From an uncultured Rubrobacteraceae bacterium (lineage in GTDB: Bacteria; Actinomycetota; Rubrobacteria; Rubrobacterales; Rubrobacteraceae): a DNA stretch of 64,000 nucleotides. A program made the translations under genes and the position numbers. Position 1 is the stretch's first letter. Every line of letters begins with the position of its first letter. This document shows positions 1-10,064 of this stretch, piece by piece. The DNA lies in assembly GCA_902806065.1 (NCBI GenBank), contig CADCVE010000060.1, forward strand, positions 24,071-88,070. The letters are read 5' to 3'. Below the pieces are notes generated by a model that saw nothing but the letters and a program-made list of their open reading frames with translations, had not been told where the DNA came from and made no database searches.

Positions 1-336
1 GACGAAAGCGAGATAGGTCTTTGGACGTTGGTCGCAGCTTCTCTCTTAGCCTCTCCGGTTGCCTGGCACCACTATCTGGTGTTACTCGGACCGGGCATCC
101 TGCTGCTCTTAGCGCGGGGACGGACGGCGCTGGCCCTGCTGCTTCTGGCCCTGCAATTTATCCCAACGCAGTGGGTTGGACTTTGGGCAAACGACGGTAC
201 TGTTACAGTGACCCTCATGCTCACACTCTACCTCTACTCCTTGGTCGCGCACTGGATCGCTTTCCTCACCCACAACGAGAAGCCTGCCAAGGAGACCGCC
301 GCGCCTTGCACTGACCAGAGCGTCTCGGCGGAGTAA
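1..336 (+). CDS. C-terminal end of a membrane glycosyltransferase-like protein (GT87/DUF2029 type), cut by the window edge
   Basis: The reading frame is open from base 1 to the TAA at 334-336, so the start lies outside the window. About 111 residues are visible. They contain a SPVAWHHYLVLL stretch followed by hydrophobic segments (around residues 20-55 and 70-85 of the fragment) and a charged tail. A Trp-His-His-Tyr motif before a membrane helix is a feature I associate with the GT87 polyprenol-phosphate-dependent mannosyltransferases of actinobacteria. If so, it works in the cytoplasmic membrane on envelope glycans, which fits the three glycosyltransferases downstream. The family call rests on one motif and is moderate. 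Confidence 0.55.
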   Translation, partial: DESEIGLWTLVAASLLASPVAWHHYLVLLGPGILLLLARGRTALALLLLALQFIPTQWVGLWANDGTVTVTLMLTLYLYSLVAHWIAFLTHNEKPAKETAAPCTDQSVSAE

Positions 337-453
337 GGGAAGCTCCGGCCGGGCAAAAACCCACCGGACTATAGCGAGGCGAACACGCCTCGACGCGAGC
401 GCTTCCGCCGGTTTGCGAACGAGGCGAGTACATTAGAGAGAAAGGACGTTGTC

Positions 454-762
454 GTGGTCATAGCCGAGGTCAGTATCTTTCCGCTCGGGACGGGGACGCC
501 GAGCGTCAGTGAGTACGTATCGGCGGCGGTCAAGGAGTTGGAGGCGTCCGGGCTGAAATGTACTCTGGGGCCGATGGGAACAACAGTGGAGGCTGAGACC
601 ACTGAGGAGGCCTACGCGGCTATCGCCCGGGCGCAGGCGGCCGTCTTCGAGCTTGGCGCCGGGCGAGCGTACACAGTGATCAAGATGGACGAACGACGCG
701 ACGTGGAAGGCCGATCTACGGAGGACATGATCGACTCCATTCGCGCCCACGACGCTGAGTGA
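454..762 (+). CDS. MTH1187-family thiamine-binding protein
   Basis: A 102-residue cytosolic protein that matches the small MTH1187/YqgV (old DUF77) family, whose members bind thiamine or a related pyrimidine. Features seen are the N-terminal beta strand EVSIFPLG with the following TPSVSEYV, the central GLKCTLGPMGTTVE, and a C-terminal VIKMDERRD segment; the length is the family norm. The start is GTG at 454, preceded by the purine-rich GAGAGAAAGGA at about 436-446. It stands alone on the plus strand between the glycosyltransferases, with no visible partner transporter gene, so its ligand in this organism cannot be read from context. Confidence 0.8.
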   Translation: MVIAEVSIFPLGTGTPSVSEYVSAAVKELEASGLKCTLGPMGTTVEAETTEEAYAAIARAQAAVFELGAGRAYTVIKMDERRDVEGRSTEDMIDSIRAHDAE

Positions 763-922
763 ACGAGAGAAAAGAGGCTTCGGTCTTCGGCTACCCCAAG
801 CAGGCCGGACGCTGACGCGGCGCAGAACCTGTCATTCGGGTCGCCTTTGGCCAAGAGGCTTAGGAATTAGACCGCGACGGGTACCATCGGCTCGATCAGG
901 CAACGCGGCGTTGGAGGCATGG

Positions 923-2113
923 ATGAGTGAAGACGGACCCGGCGTGGTGCCTGAAGACAAGAGCTTCGGCTCCAATAACAGCGTGCGCCAGTCCACAGGG
1001 CACCGAGAGTTCAGGGCGAAGAGGGACGGTAAGAGTACACGGATACGCAGGCTCCTGTTTGTGGAGTTGCTGGGCGGACTTGGGGATGTGCTGATCTCAC
1101 TGCAGGCCATCCAGGCCCTTGCCCGCTCTCATCCGGAGGCGCGTCTCACCGTTCTTACCTTCCCACCCGGCGGCGAGCTTCTGGAGCGTGATCCGCTGAT
1201 ACATGATGTAGTGCAGGCCCCCAGTCCCGGCCCGGACCATCCGCACCGCGCCCGGGAGGCTGTCGAGGAGATGCTCGTGCGGGGAGAATGGGACCTCGTA
1301 GTCTCGGATACCTCCTACGACGGCATCAACGGGCTCATTCGTGCCAGCGGTGTGCCCCGAGTAGTCTCCAACCTGTGGCAGGGTCCGCCCCCTGACGAGC
1401 GCGTCGGCGAGCGCTTTCTGCGCATCCTGCTCTCCGAAGGTTTGATCTCACCACGGGAGATTTCCCCGCCCCGGCTCCACCTCGCCACCGAAGAACGCTC
1501 CGCCGCCGCTAGCAAACTCCCTGACCAGCGCGCTCGCCGCCCGCTCGCCTTCCTCCTCCCGGATGCGGGGATGGAGGTAAAGCGCTGGCCGGAGGAGAAC
1601 TGGGGTGCTCTAGGCCGCGCCCTCACCGACCACTACGGCGCGAACGTAATAGTACCGGCCGGCTCCGACCTCGAGCAGGCGTCGCGGGTGGCCCGGCTGA
1701 TAGGAGAGCGTGCACGCGTATGGCCCAGAGGAACGCTCCGCGAGCTCGCCGCCGCTCTCTCGCACGCCGACCTCGCCGTAGGCGCGGACACGGGACCGGC
1801 GCGCATCGCCGGTACTCTAGGTGTGCCCACGGTCATGCTCTTCGGCCCCTCCTGGCACGGCCGCTACGGCCAGCCGCCGCCGCACGCAAACCTTCAGGGC
1901 CACCACGGCTGCCCCCAGCGCATCGTCTCCGACTTCACCCAACAGCCCTGCTGGTACGCCGGGACGTGTACGCTGGAAGACCCTCCCTGGCGCACCTGCA
2001 TGGAGGACATCTCCGTGGAGGATGCGTTGACCGCCGCCGCGCCCTTTCTAGAGGCACGGGGAGATCCGTACGACGCAGACCGTAGAGCGTACCTTCACGG
2101 AGGCACGCCGTGA
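923..2113 (+). CDS. Glycosyltransferase family 9 protein (heptosyltransferase-like)
   Basis: About 396 residues with the two Rossmann halves of the GT-B fold. The N-terminal half has LLGGLGDVLISLQAIQAL and the C-terminal half the GADTGPARIAGTLGVP and MLFGPSWHGR signature of GT9 enzymes, which transfer heptose or related sugars from nucleotide donors. The C-terminus carries several cysteines (GCPQ, QQPCWYAGTC, WRTC) as in many GT9 members. ATG 923 is preferred because GGAGG sits just upstream at 913-917; an in-frame TTG at 911 would overlap that site. It is first of three overlapping glycosyltransferase genes (GTGA overlap with the next). The sugar substrate is unknown; lipopolysaccharide heptose is unlikely in a Gram-positive lineage, so another envelope glycan is inferred. 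Confidence 0.8.
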   Translation: MSEDGPGVVPEDKSFGSNNSVRQSTGHREFRAKRDGKSTRIRRLLFVELLGGLGDVLISLQAIQALARSHPEARLTVLTFPPGGELLERDPLIHDVVQAPSPGPDHPHRAREAVEEMLVRGEWDLVVSDTSYDGINGLIRASGVPRVVSNLWQGPPPDERVGERFLRILLSEGLISPREISPPRLHLATEERSAAASKLPDQRARRPLAFLLPDAGMEVKRWPEENWGALGRALTDHYGANVIVPAGSDLEQASRVARLIGERARVWPRGTLRELAAALSHADLAVGADTGPARIAGTLGVPTVMLFGPSWHGRYGQPPPHANLQGHHGCPQRIVSDFTQQPCWYAGTCTLEDPPWRTCMEDISVEDALTAAAPFLEARGDPYDADRRAYLHGGTP

Positions 2114-3240
2114 ACGATTCGCTGGCCAAGCCTTTGGCGAAGCCCTGGGCGGAGGCGCGGCGTCTACTGGTGATGCGGCTCGACAACATCGGGGACGTGG
2201 TGATGACCGCACCCGTACTGCGCGCGCTCAAGGAGAACTTGCCTGAAGCGAGTATCACGTTGATGGCGAGCCCCGGAGGAAGCAAGGCCACGACGCTCCT
2301 GCCGTGGGTGGACGAGGTGCTGACCTGGCGCGTTCTCTGGCAGGACCTGGGAAGCCTCCCCTTCGACCCGGCGCGGGAGTGGGAGCTGGTCGACACTCTA
2401 AGAGCGGGCTCCTACGACGCCGCGGTCATACTTACCTCCTTCAAGCAGACTCCGCACGCGGCCGCATACGCCTGCTACCTGGCGGGCATCCCCCTGAGAC
2501 TGGGAGAGTCCAAGGAATGGGGCGGTGGTGTACTTACACACGAAGCGCCGCCCTCACCCGAGGAGCTTCACCAGGTAGAGCGGAACCTGCACCTGATCGA
2601 AGCCGTAGGCTTTCACATCACCGACCGTAGCCTGAGCATCCGCGTGCCGCATCAAGCGCGCGAGTCCACCGCCGGCCTGCTCGAAGCACGCGGCGTACCC
2701 GCGAACACGCCCTACCTCCTGCTAAACCCCTGGGCGAGCGCCCAGGCTCGTACCTACCCGGTTGATCGCTTTGCCCGCGCCGCGCATGGCCTCTCGATAG
2801 AAACGGGCTGGCCGGTAGTCGTAACAGGCACCGAAGCGGACCGGGAGCGCGGCGGCGGTCTTCTAACCATTTTGGGGAACAGGGCTGTAGACCTCGTGGG
2901 CGCGACTAGCTTGCCGGAGCTAGCGGTGCTCGTCGAGGGCGCACGGCTGGTGTTGACGAACAACACCTCCACCATGCACCTGCTCGACGCCCTGCGTACC
3001 CCGGGCGTGGTGCTCTTCTCGGGTACCGAGCTAGAGGAGCAGTGGCGTCCACGTCACACCCCGCACCGGCTGCTCCGCCGCGAGACGTGCTGCAGCCCAT
3101 GCTACGCCTTCACCTGCCCATACAACCTCGAATGTCTCGACATACCGCCCGAAGAGGTAATACAGGCCGGTCTCTCGCTACTCTCGGAGGTCGACGGCCA
3201 GTATGCGGCTGCCACACGAGAGGAGGAGTCACAGGCATGA
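2110..3240 (+). CDS. Glycosyltransferase family 9 protein, second copy
   Basis: A 376-residue GT9-type enzyme with LLVMRLDNIGDVVMTAPVLRAL at the N-terminus and the donor-site segment VLTNNTSTMHLLDALRTPGVVLFSG near residue 280. A cysteine-rich tail (ETCCSPCYAFTCPYNLEC) ends the protein, comparable to but different from the tail of the upstream paralogue. It starts at GTG 2110, overlapping the previous stop by four bases, with GGAGG at 2099-2103 region as ribosome binding site, and its own stop overlaps the next gene (ATGA). Such tight coupling implies one transcript and a shared glycan pathway. Substrate specificity cannot be read from the sequence. Confidence 0.8.
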   Translation: MNDSLAKPLAKPWAEARRLLVMRLDNIGDVVMTAPVLRALKENLPEASITLMASPGGSKATTLLPWVDEVLTWRVLWQDLGSLPFDPAREWELVDTLRAGSYDAAVILTSFKQTPHAAAYACYLAGIPLRLGESKEWGGGVLTHEAPPSPEELHQVERNLHLIEAVGFHITDRSLSIRVPHQARESTAGLLEARGVPANTPYLLLNPWASAQARTYPVDRFARAAHGLSIETGWPVVVTGTEADRERGGGLLTILGNRAVDLVGATSLPELAVLVEGARLVLTNNTSTMHLLDALRTPGVVLFSGTELEEQWRPRHTPHRLLRRETCCSPCYAFTCPYNLECLDIPPEEVIQAGLSLLSEVDGQYAAATREEESQA

Positions 3241-4502
3241 GGCGCGTAGCGATGGTAGCGGGGACTTATAGTCCGGAGCGATGTGGTGTAGCCCACTACA
3301 CTGCACGCCTGCGCGGCGCTCTCGACGAGCGCGGCGTCTCCTCCGTCGTGCTCACTACCAGGGATGCGGCACGGGGCTTGGAAGACCCGAGGGTAAAGGG
3401 GGTGGTGGGAGGTTGGGGGATGCGGGATCTCCCGGCGCTCGTCCGGACCGTGCGTCGGGAGCGGCCCGATGTGATCCACGTTCAGCACGCCGCAGGCACT
3501 TACGGCTTCAAACGTGCCGTCTTCTTCCTGCCACCGCTCTTGCGCGCCGCCGGTTGCCGCGCCCCTCTGGTGACGACGGTTCATGAGTACGGCTGGTGGG
3601 AGTGGGAGCCGCGCGGCGTGCCGCCGGGAGCCGTCGAAGCGCTCAAGACCTGGGGCCAGCGCCGCGGTGTGTGGGACCGCGAGGACGGATTCCTGCTAAC
3701 CGGGAGCGACGCCCTACTTACTACGAACACTCACGCCGAAGCCGCCATCGCCGACCGGCTACCGTGGCTGATTTCCCGCCTGCGCCGCGTCCCGCTCGTC
3801 GCTAACGTAGATATAGTCCCCGTGTCGCCTGAAGCGGCCAGGGATGAGGCTCGCTCCCGGTACGGCTGGCCGCTCGACGCGGAGGTGATCTCCTACTTCG
3901 GCTTCCTCCACCCGGTCAAGGGCATCGAGACGCTGCTGGAGGCACACAGGAGAGTGCTCCAGAGCCAGCCCCGGGCGCGCCTGCTCCTGATCGGCGGCGT
4001 CGAGAGCCTGGCTTTGGGGGACGAGGCCACCTGGTATTGGAACAAGCTCCACGCTCTCATCAAGAAGCTCGGGCTCGACGGAACCGTGGCAATGACCGGA
4101 TACGTGCCGGAAGAAGACGCATCCCTGCTGCTCTCGGGCACCGACATAGGGGTATTGCCATTCAATGAGGGCGTTACCCTCAAGAGCGGTACTCTGCTCA
4201 CGATGCTCACGCACGGTCTGCCTGTGGTCGCCACGCGCCCTGATCCGCTGGAACCGGATCTCGTGGACGGACGAATCGTGCGGCTCGTGGAGCGGCGGGA
4301 CGCTGCCGGGCTCGCCTCCACCTTCTCCGAGCTACTCGCTGACGCTCGCCAGCGCAAGAGGCTGGGGGAGGCGGGGCGAGTCTATACTCGGGACCTCTCC
4401 TGGCCTGCTATCGCCCAGCGCCACCAGGAGGTCTACGAGGCGGTGATGCAGGAGCGGCGGAGCGCCCACGATACGAGCCCCGCGAAATGGGCTGGTGCCT
4501 GA
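3237..4502 (+). CDS. Glycosyltransferase family 4 (GT-B) protein
   Basis: About 421 residues. The N-terminal acceptor domain starts AMVAGTYSPERCGVAHYTARL, including the glycine-rich loop after the first strand; the C-terminal donor domain has YFGFLHPVKGIETLLEAH and GVLPFNEGVTLKSGTLL followed by HGLPVVATRP, typical of GT4 retaining transferases. I placed the start at ATG 3237, which overlaps the upstream TGA as ATGA and has GGAGGAG at 3221-3228; the open frame extends further upstream but only within the preceding gene. Third gene of a coupled glycosyltransferase cluster, probably assembling an extracellular or envelope polysaccharide. Acceptor and donor are unknown. Confidence 0.85.
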   Translation: MRRVAMVAGTYSPERCGVAHYTARLRGALDERGVSSVVLTTRDAARGLEDPRVKGVVGGWGMRDLPALVRTVRRERPDVIHVQHAAGTYGFKRAVFFLPPLLRAAGCRAPLVTTVHEYGWWEWEPRGVPPGAVEALKTWGQRRGVWDREDGFLLTGSDALLTTNTHAEAAIADRLPWLISRLRRVPLVANVDIVPVSPEAARDEARSRYGWPLDAEVISYFGFLHPVKGIETLLEAHRRVLQSQPRARLLLIGGVESLALGDEATWYWNKLHALIKKLGLDGTVAMTGYVPEEDASLLLSGTDIGVLPFNEGVTLKSGTLLTMLTHGLPVVATRPDPLEPDLVDGRIVRLVERRDAAGLASTFSELLADARQRKRLGEAGRVYTRDLSWPAIAQRHQEVYEAVMQERRSAHDTSPAKWAGA

Positions 4503-4628
4503 CTCTCGACTAGAGCGTTCCGTCCTTCGATGCCCGCCTGGTCCTTGAGATGCAGAATCGTGGGTTGGATTCTCTCGAACGGGGAAGCTTCGACGTTAGT
4601 AGGTCGGGCTTGTGTCTCCAGCCAGGCA

Positions 4629-7600
4629 TTATTCCGAGAGGCTCCCGACTTTGCTTTCGAGGCCGGCTGTCAACATCGCCGACATTTCCTGGCTCGGTAG
4701 CGGCTTCGAGAAGTAATAGCCCTGCACCTGGTCGCATCTCAGTTCGCGTAACCGCCGGAGTTGATCGGCGGTCTCCAGACCTTCGGCGATCGCTTTCAGG
4801 CCGAAGTCGTGGGATAGGGTAATCGCAGTCGAGACGAGCGCTGTGTCCTTGTGGCTCTTTCCGAGCTTCTCGACAAACGTTTTGTCTATCTTCAGGTTGT
4901 CTACCGGAAAGCGATCCAGGTAGGAGAGTGACGAGTAGCCGGTTCCGAAGTCGTCGATGGAGAGTTGTACCCCTAAATCCTTCAAAGCCTGAAGCGTGCC
5001 AACGGTACGCTCCGTGTCCTCCATCAGCAAACTCTCCGTGATCTCGAGGTCTAGGCTACTGGGGCTCAGCCCTGTCTCATCCAATATCTCGACTACGGCC
5101 TGGGCCAGATCGGGCTGCTGAAACTCCCTCGCGGAGAGGTTCACGCTCATCGTCAGGGGCGGGTCAGAAGGGTAGAACTCTTGCCACTGTCGTGCCTGAC
5201 GGCAGGCTTCTCTCAACACCCACCGGCCCATGGGGACGATCAATCCGGTCTCTTCAGCGATCGGGATGAATTGAGGAGGCGCCACGAGCCCGAGTTCCGG
5301 GTGCTCCCAGCGTACCAGCGCCTCCATTCCAATGATCCGTGGATTTGGCAAGGTCACCGGAACGTCTACGGACCGGCCGTTCGCTGATTCGACGCTTCTT
5401 TGCAACCCAATGTTCCGCTCTACCAGCTGTAACTTTGGCTGGTAGTAGACCCTCAGCTCGTTTCTTTCGAGGGCCCGCCTGAGTTCGTTCTCCAGCCTCA
5501 TCCGTTGTAACGCGCGTTCGTTCATGCCCAAATCGAACACTTCGTAGCGGTTTTTTCCTTTGGCCTTGGCCCGGTACATGGCCAGGTCCGCGCTCCGCAG
5601 GAAGCCTCCCGGCTCGTTTTGGACAAGGTCGTCTAAGGCGATACCAACGCTGGCGGTGACAAAAACCTCTTGTCCTCTCAGGACGAACGGGTTTTGTAGC
5701 GCTTGCGCGACCCTCTCTGCGACGTTGGTCGCTTGGGTCGTGCCTCCAAGGTCCTCGATCAAGATCGTGAACTCGTCCCCGCCCAGGCGTGCGAGGGTGT
5801 CTTCTGTTCGCAGGCATTCTTGCAGACGTACTGCCACAGCAATGAGCAGTTCGTCTCCCGCATCGTGGCCGAGACTGTCGTTGATGACCTTGAAGTTGTC
5901 GAGGTCTATGAACAGCACCGCAACGGATTCTTGGCGACGATCGCTGCGGGACAAGGCGTGTTCGAGGCGGTCCAAGAACAGGGCCCGGTTCGGCAGACCG
6001 GTCAGGGCGTCGTGGAAGGCCTGATGCTCCAGCCTTCTCTCCAGGGCTTTGCGCTCGGTTACGTCCCGCACGATGCTCAAGACCTCTCCCGGCCCGCTAA
6101 CGACTAGACGGGTTTCGAAATCCAGCATGCCGTCTGCTACTGGGAGCTGGTAATCGAAGGTCTGCATCTCGCCGGTGTCGAGCGTTTTGGCGACCTGATG
6201 GAGCATCGGGCTGGCCAGATCCGGCGGCATCGTCTCGCGCAGCGTCTTCCCGACTATCTCCTCACGGGGGATGAATAGCTTGCTGTCGTATTTGGCTCGA
6301 AAGTCCAGGTATTCGCCGTCGCGGCTGACGCGGAACATCAGGTCGGGGGTAGCTTCTAGTATCGCCCTATTCCTGGCTTCGCTCAGGCGTAGCTCTTCCT
6401 CCGCCTTCTTGCGCTCGGTTACGTCGTGGGCGACGACGCTCAAAGCGCTGCAACCACCGTACGAGATCAGGCTCGCGGTGACCTCGACCTGTATCAGCGA
6501 GCCGTCCTTGCGACGGTGTTGCCTCTCACCGACCACGTGGTTCCCTTCGTCTACTATCCGTTGGACGTAGAAGTCGATGCTCTCCCGGTCGTGCGCGACC
6601 ACGTCGTAGAGCGTCAGCCCAAGCATCTCTTCGGCGTCGTATCCCAGTAGTGCTTGATATGCACTATTGGCATCGAGGATGCGCTTTGTGCTCAGGTCGA
6701 CCAGGAACATACCTTCTGCCGACTGTTGAACCACCGCCCGGTAGCGTTCCTCGCTCTCCCTAATCGCATCCTCGGCTCGCTTGCGCTTGGTGACATCACG
6801 TGACACGGCAAGCATGAGTCGTTCCTTGCCAGTTTCGAAGAGACCGAGGCGAATCTCAACCGGAAACGTTGTCCCGTCTTTGCGCCGGTTAACCCCGTCG
6901 ATCATCACGGACCCGCTCGAAACTACTTGCTGCCAAAGCTCTTCAAGGCCCTGGGAGTCGAAGTTTTCCTCGATGTCCGATACTGACATGCTCAGCAGCT
7001 CTTCTTGCGTGTACCCCAGACTTTCGCACGCTTGCTTGTTTACCTCCACGAACCTGCCACTGAGATCATGGACAAAGAGAGGGTCTGCAGCTTGCTCCAC
7101 CAGGCGGCGGAATCGCTCTTCGCTCCGGCGGAGCTCTTCCTCCGCCTGCTTACGCTCGGTTACATCTTGAGATGTCCCCACTATCCTGACTGAACGTTTC
7201 GACTCGTCTCGAACGATCTTGTACTGACTGTGTAGGAAGCGTACCGTGCCGTCCGGCCGGACCAACCGATAGTCGAGGCTGTGCCAGTCTCTGTCTTCAT
7301 AGAAGGCTGCGCGAACGGCTTTGCGGACGAGATCTTTGTCGTCGGGATGGACCAGGTTTAGAAACGTCTTGTACGTTACGGGGAACTCTTGCGGGGTGAA
7401 GCCGAAGGTACGGTACATCTCGTCGGACCAGTAACCTTCGTTCCTGGTTATGTCGAAGCTCCAATTCCCAACGTGAGCTATCCTCTGCGCTTCGGTAAGC
7501 TCGCTCTCCCTGCGCCGCAACTCCTCCTCGGCGCGCTTGCGCTCGGTGACGTCCGTCGAAACTCCGACTATCCCGGCTGCCTGCCCTTGCGCGTCATGGA

Positions 7601-10064
7601 TCACGGTATTAGTTACGTGCGCAAAGAACGTAGAGCCGTCTCTACGCCGGAGCATGTGCTCGCCCTTCGACGTCCCACTGGTTCGGAGTTTCTCCATGAT
7701 CTCTTCGGTTCGCCCGGCTTCTGTGAGACCATACATTATCTCCACGATGTTGCGGCCCAGCGTCTCCTCGGTAGGCCAACCGTATAGCCTCTCGGCGTGC
7801 TCGTTCCAATGCGTCACCGTACCCCGTAGATCAGTAGCGATGACCGCGGCCTGGACCTGTCCGAGAAGGTGTGCCTGAAAACGCACCTGTTCCTCTGCCT
7901 GCTTGCGTTCGGTGATGTCCTGGATCGCCCCGAACATCCTGATCAGCCCGCCCGTCTCATCGAGTTCCGCGCCACGCTGGCTCTGTACCGAGCGTACCTC
8001 GCCGTTCACTCTTACTATGCGGTACTCGATGCCGCCGTCTCGAAGCTGCTCGCCGCGGAGGAGGTTCGCCATGTCCTCCTGGATAAGCACCCTGTCGTCG
8101 GGGTGAACCGCGTTCAAAAAGTCTTCGAACGTCGGTACGAACTGCTGAGGAGTAAAGCCGAGGATGCGGAACGTCTCGTCGGACCAGTAAACCCGGCTAT
8201 TTTTCGGCTCGTGCTCCCAGCTTCCCAGGTGGGCTATCTGCTGCGCTTCGGTGAGGTTTGCCTCGCTCTCTTGTAGCTTCTTCTCCGCCCGCTTGCGCTC
8301 GGTAATGTCCCGGGCAATGCCTTCGATGGCTACGATCTCACCCGCCCCGTCGTAGATCGGGATGTTACGCTGCTCGGCCCAGATCACGTCGCCGTCCTTG
8401 CGTATCCAGCGCAGGGCAATCGGCGATCCCGACATGGAGCGCAACGTCTCGTCGAGCTTATGGCGGTCTTCGGGATGAACGAGCCCAAGACCTAGATGGT
8501 AGTCGGCATAGAACTCTTCGGGCTCGTAGCCGCTAATAGCCGTGACCGAAGGACTTATGTACTCAACCCGAGGTGTAGGTTGCAACGTAGAACGGAAGAT
8601 TACGTCCTGGGCGTTATCTGCCAAGAGCCGGAACTTTTCTTCGCTTTTGCGTAGCGTTTCCTCAGCCTGCCTGCGCTCGGTGACATCCCGGGAGTTGACG
8701 ACCAGCCCGCCTACTGTCGGATCGTGGAGCAGGTTGGTAAAGCTCGACTCGAGGTGCCGCCACGAGCCATCAACGTGCTGGAGCCGCAACTCGAATGTGG
8801 AGGCAACGCCTGGCCTGCTCGCAACCTCGGCAAAGAGGTTCTGCACGTGTATCACGTCATCAGGGTGCACGGAGACGAAGCTATCGGTGCCGACTATGTC
8901 CTCGGGTTTGTAGCCCAACACCCGCTCGACCGCGGGGCTGATATAGCTGACGCTCCCGTCGGCGTCCATGATCATTATGATGTCGGAGGCGTTCTGAATT
9001 AGAGAGCGGAAGCGCTCCTCGCTCTTGCGCCGGTGGGCTTCCTCGGCTAGTGCGCTGCTCTCCAGTGCCAACGAGACTTGGGAGGTGAGGGCGACCAACC
9101 CTTCCTTGCTCTCTTTGGAGAGGGCCGAGGCGCTGGTCACACCGATTATGCCCCTGAAGGCGTCCCCGATGAACAACGGGGCCATAAAGAAGGGCCTGAT
9201 CCTGGAGGAGAGCCCCAAGGCCTCACGCACGTCGGAGGATTCCGGACGCTCCACTTCGACCGGCTGCTTTTCGAGAAGGCAATCGCGGAGTAGTGGGGGA
9301 AGGGAATGTATGTTGAAACAATGGCCTCTGATCTCCGCCGCGCGGTACCCTGCCGAGGCTACTACCGTCATTGCCTCTTCGGACCCTGTCGCGAGACCTA
9401 CCCGGGCCTCGGGAGTGTCTTCTACGAGCTTGAGGGCCGCGTCGAAGGTTGCCTGGTAGATACTCTCGCGGTCTGGAGCTGCCACGAGCTTGAAACCTGT
9501 CTCTCTGAAGATTTCCTCGCGAAATGTAGCTCGCTCGTATCGCGCAACACTAGCAGCTACAAGGTACAGGAGAGCCGCCATTAGAGGCAGCCCGGGCAAC
9601 TGAGTCAAAACGGTTGCCAAAGGTAGTTCTACGTTCGTAAACGATATTGAAATTACTACCGCACCGCAGAAAGCTCCCAGGTAAACTACCAGCGTCGCCA
9701 CTACGCTACGGCGCGTGCCGTAGAGCGAGCGGAACATGAGGCCAGTGTAGACCAGGCCTTCAGCATATAGTGGATTACCGACAGCTACAGCGACTGCACA
9801 AATTGCTAAGCCTTCGGGGACGTACAAGATAGGTGGAAAGCTTGCGTGCTTGTATCCACGTATATACCACCAGCAGAGCCACAAGAGGCCCGCGATCGCT
9901 AGCGTTTGTAGCGGACGTCCGACGGCGTTGCGGCTCAAGATCATCGGTACCAAGAATGCGACAAATACGAGAGTGGAGGACAGGAAGATCAGGCGCACCC
10001 GCCCGAGCAGGTGCCCGGGCAGCTTCAAGAACGCCTTTAGACGGGCTATGCTCTTTCTACCCAT
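4629..10064 (-). CDS. Giant membrane sensor with GAF, eight PAS, GGDEF and EAL domains (cyclic-di-GMP turnover)
   Basis: An 1811-residue protein. Order: several hydrophobic segments at about residues 25-190; a GAF domain at about 205-340; eight successive PAS/PAC units at about 350-1370, each ending in a linker of the VTERKQAEE type (eight such linkers counted); a GGDEF domain at about 1375-1535 with DALTGLPNRALFLDRLEHAL and an intact LARLGGDEF; and an EAL domain at about 1560-1805 with EALVRWEHPELG, LDLEITES, IDDFGTGYSSL, KIDKTF and QGYYFSKPL. Both catalytic sites look complete, so it could make and degrade cyclic-di-GMP, but the balance is unknown. The start is ATG 10064 with GGAGGAC ten bases before it. 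It is a single-gene unit convergent with the glycosyltransferases. The repeated PAS linkers give visible DNA repeats. Confidence 0.92.
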   Translation of the reverse strand: MGRKSIARLKAFLKLPGHLLGRVRLIFLSSTLVFVAFLVPMILSRNAVGRPLQTLAIAGLLWLCWWYIRGYKHASFPPILYVPEGLAICAVAVAVGNPLYAEGLVYTGLMFRSLYGTRRSVVATLVVYLGAFCGAVVISISFTNVELPLATVLTQLPGLPLMAALLYLVAASVARYERATFREEIFRETGFKLVAAPDRESIYQATFDAALKLVEDTPEARVGLATGSEEAMTVVASAGYRAAEIRGHCFNIHSLPPLLRDCLLEKQPVEVERPESSDVREALGLSSRIRPFFMAPLFIGDAFRGIIGVTSASALSKESKEGLVALTSQVSLALESSALAEEAHRRKSEERFRSLIQNASDIIMIMDADGSVSYISPAVERVLGYKPEDIVGTDSFVSVHPDDVIHVQNLFAEVASRPGVASTFELRLQHVDGSWRHLESSFTNLLHDPTVGGLVVNSRDVTERRQAEETLRKSEEKFRLLADNAQDVIFRSTLQPTPRVEYISPSVTAISGYEPEEFYADYHLGLGLVHPEDRHKLDETLRSMSGSPIALRWIRKDGDVIWAEQRNIPIYDGAGEIVAIEGIARDITERKRAEKKLQESEANLTEAQQIAHLGSWEHEPKNSRVYWSDETFRILGFTPQQFVPTFEDFLNAVHPDDRVLIQEDMANLLRGEQLRDGGIEYRIVRVNGEVRSVQSQRGAELDETGGLIRMFGAIQDITERKQAEEQVRFQAHLLGQVQAAVIATDLRGTVTHWNEHAERLYGWPTEETLGRNIVEIMYGLTEAGRTEEIMEKLRTSGTSKGEHMLRRRDGSTFFAHVTNTVIHDAQGQAAGIVGVSTDVTERKRAEEELRRRESELTEAQRIAHVGNWSFDITRNEGYWSDEMYRTFGFTPQEFPVTYKTFLNLVHPDDKDLVRKAVRAAFYEDRDWHSLDYRLVRPDGTVRFLHSQYKIVRDESKRSVRIVGTSQDVTERKQAEEELRRSEERFRRLVEQAADPLFVHDLSGRFVEVNKQACESLGYTQEELLSMSVSDIEENFDSQGLEELWQQVVSSGSVMIDGVNRRKDGTTFPVEIRLGLFETGKERLMLAVSRDVTKRKRAEDAIRESEERYRAVVQQSAEGMFLVDLSTKRILDANSAYQALLGYDAEEMLGLTLYDVVAHDRESIDFYVQRIVDEGNHVVGERQHRRKDGSLIQVEVTASLISYGGCSALSVVAHDVTERKKAEEELRLSEARNRAILEATPDLMFRVSRDGEYLDFRAKYDSKLFIPREEIVGKTLRETMPPDLASPMLHQVAKTLDTGEMQTFDYQLPVADGMLDFETRLVVSGPGEVLSIVRDVTERKALERRLEHQAFHDALTGLPNRALFLDRLEHALSRSDRRQESVAVLFIDLDNFKVINDSLGHDAGDELLIAVAVRLQECLRTEDTLARLGGDEFTILIEDLGGTTQATNVAERVAQALQNPFVLRGQEVFVTASVGIALDDLVQNEPGGFLRSADLAMYRAKAKGKNRYEVFDLGMNERALQRMRLENELRRALERNELRVYYQPKLQLVERNIGLQRSVESANGRSVDVPVTLPNPRIIGMEALVRWEHPELGLVAPPQFIPIAEETGLIVPMGRWVLREACRQARQWQEFYPSDPPLTMSVNLSAREFQQPDLAQAVVEILDETGLSPSSLDLEITESLLMEDTERTVGTLQALKDLGVQLSIDDFGTGYSSLSYLDRFPVDNLKIDKTFVEKLGKSHKDTALVSTAITLSHDFGLKAIAEGLETADQLRRLRELRCDQVQGYYFSKPLPSQEMSAMLTAGLESKVGSLSE

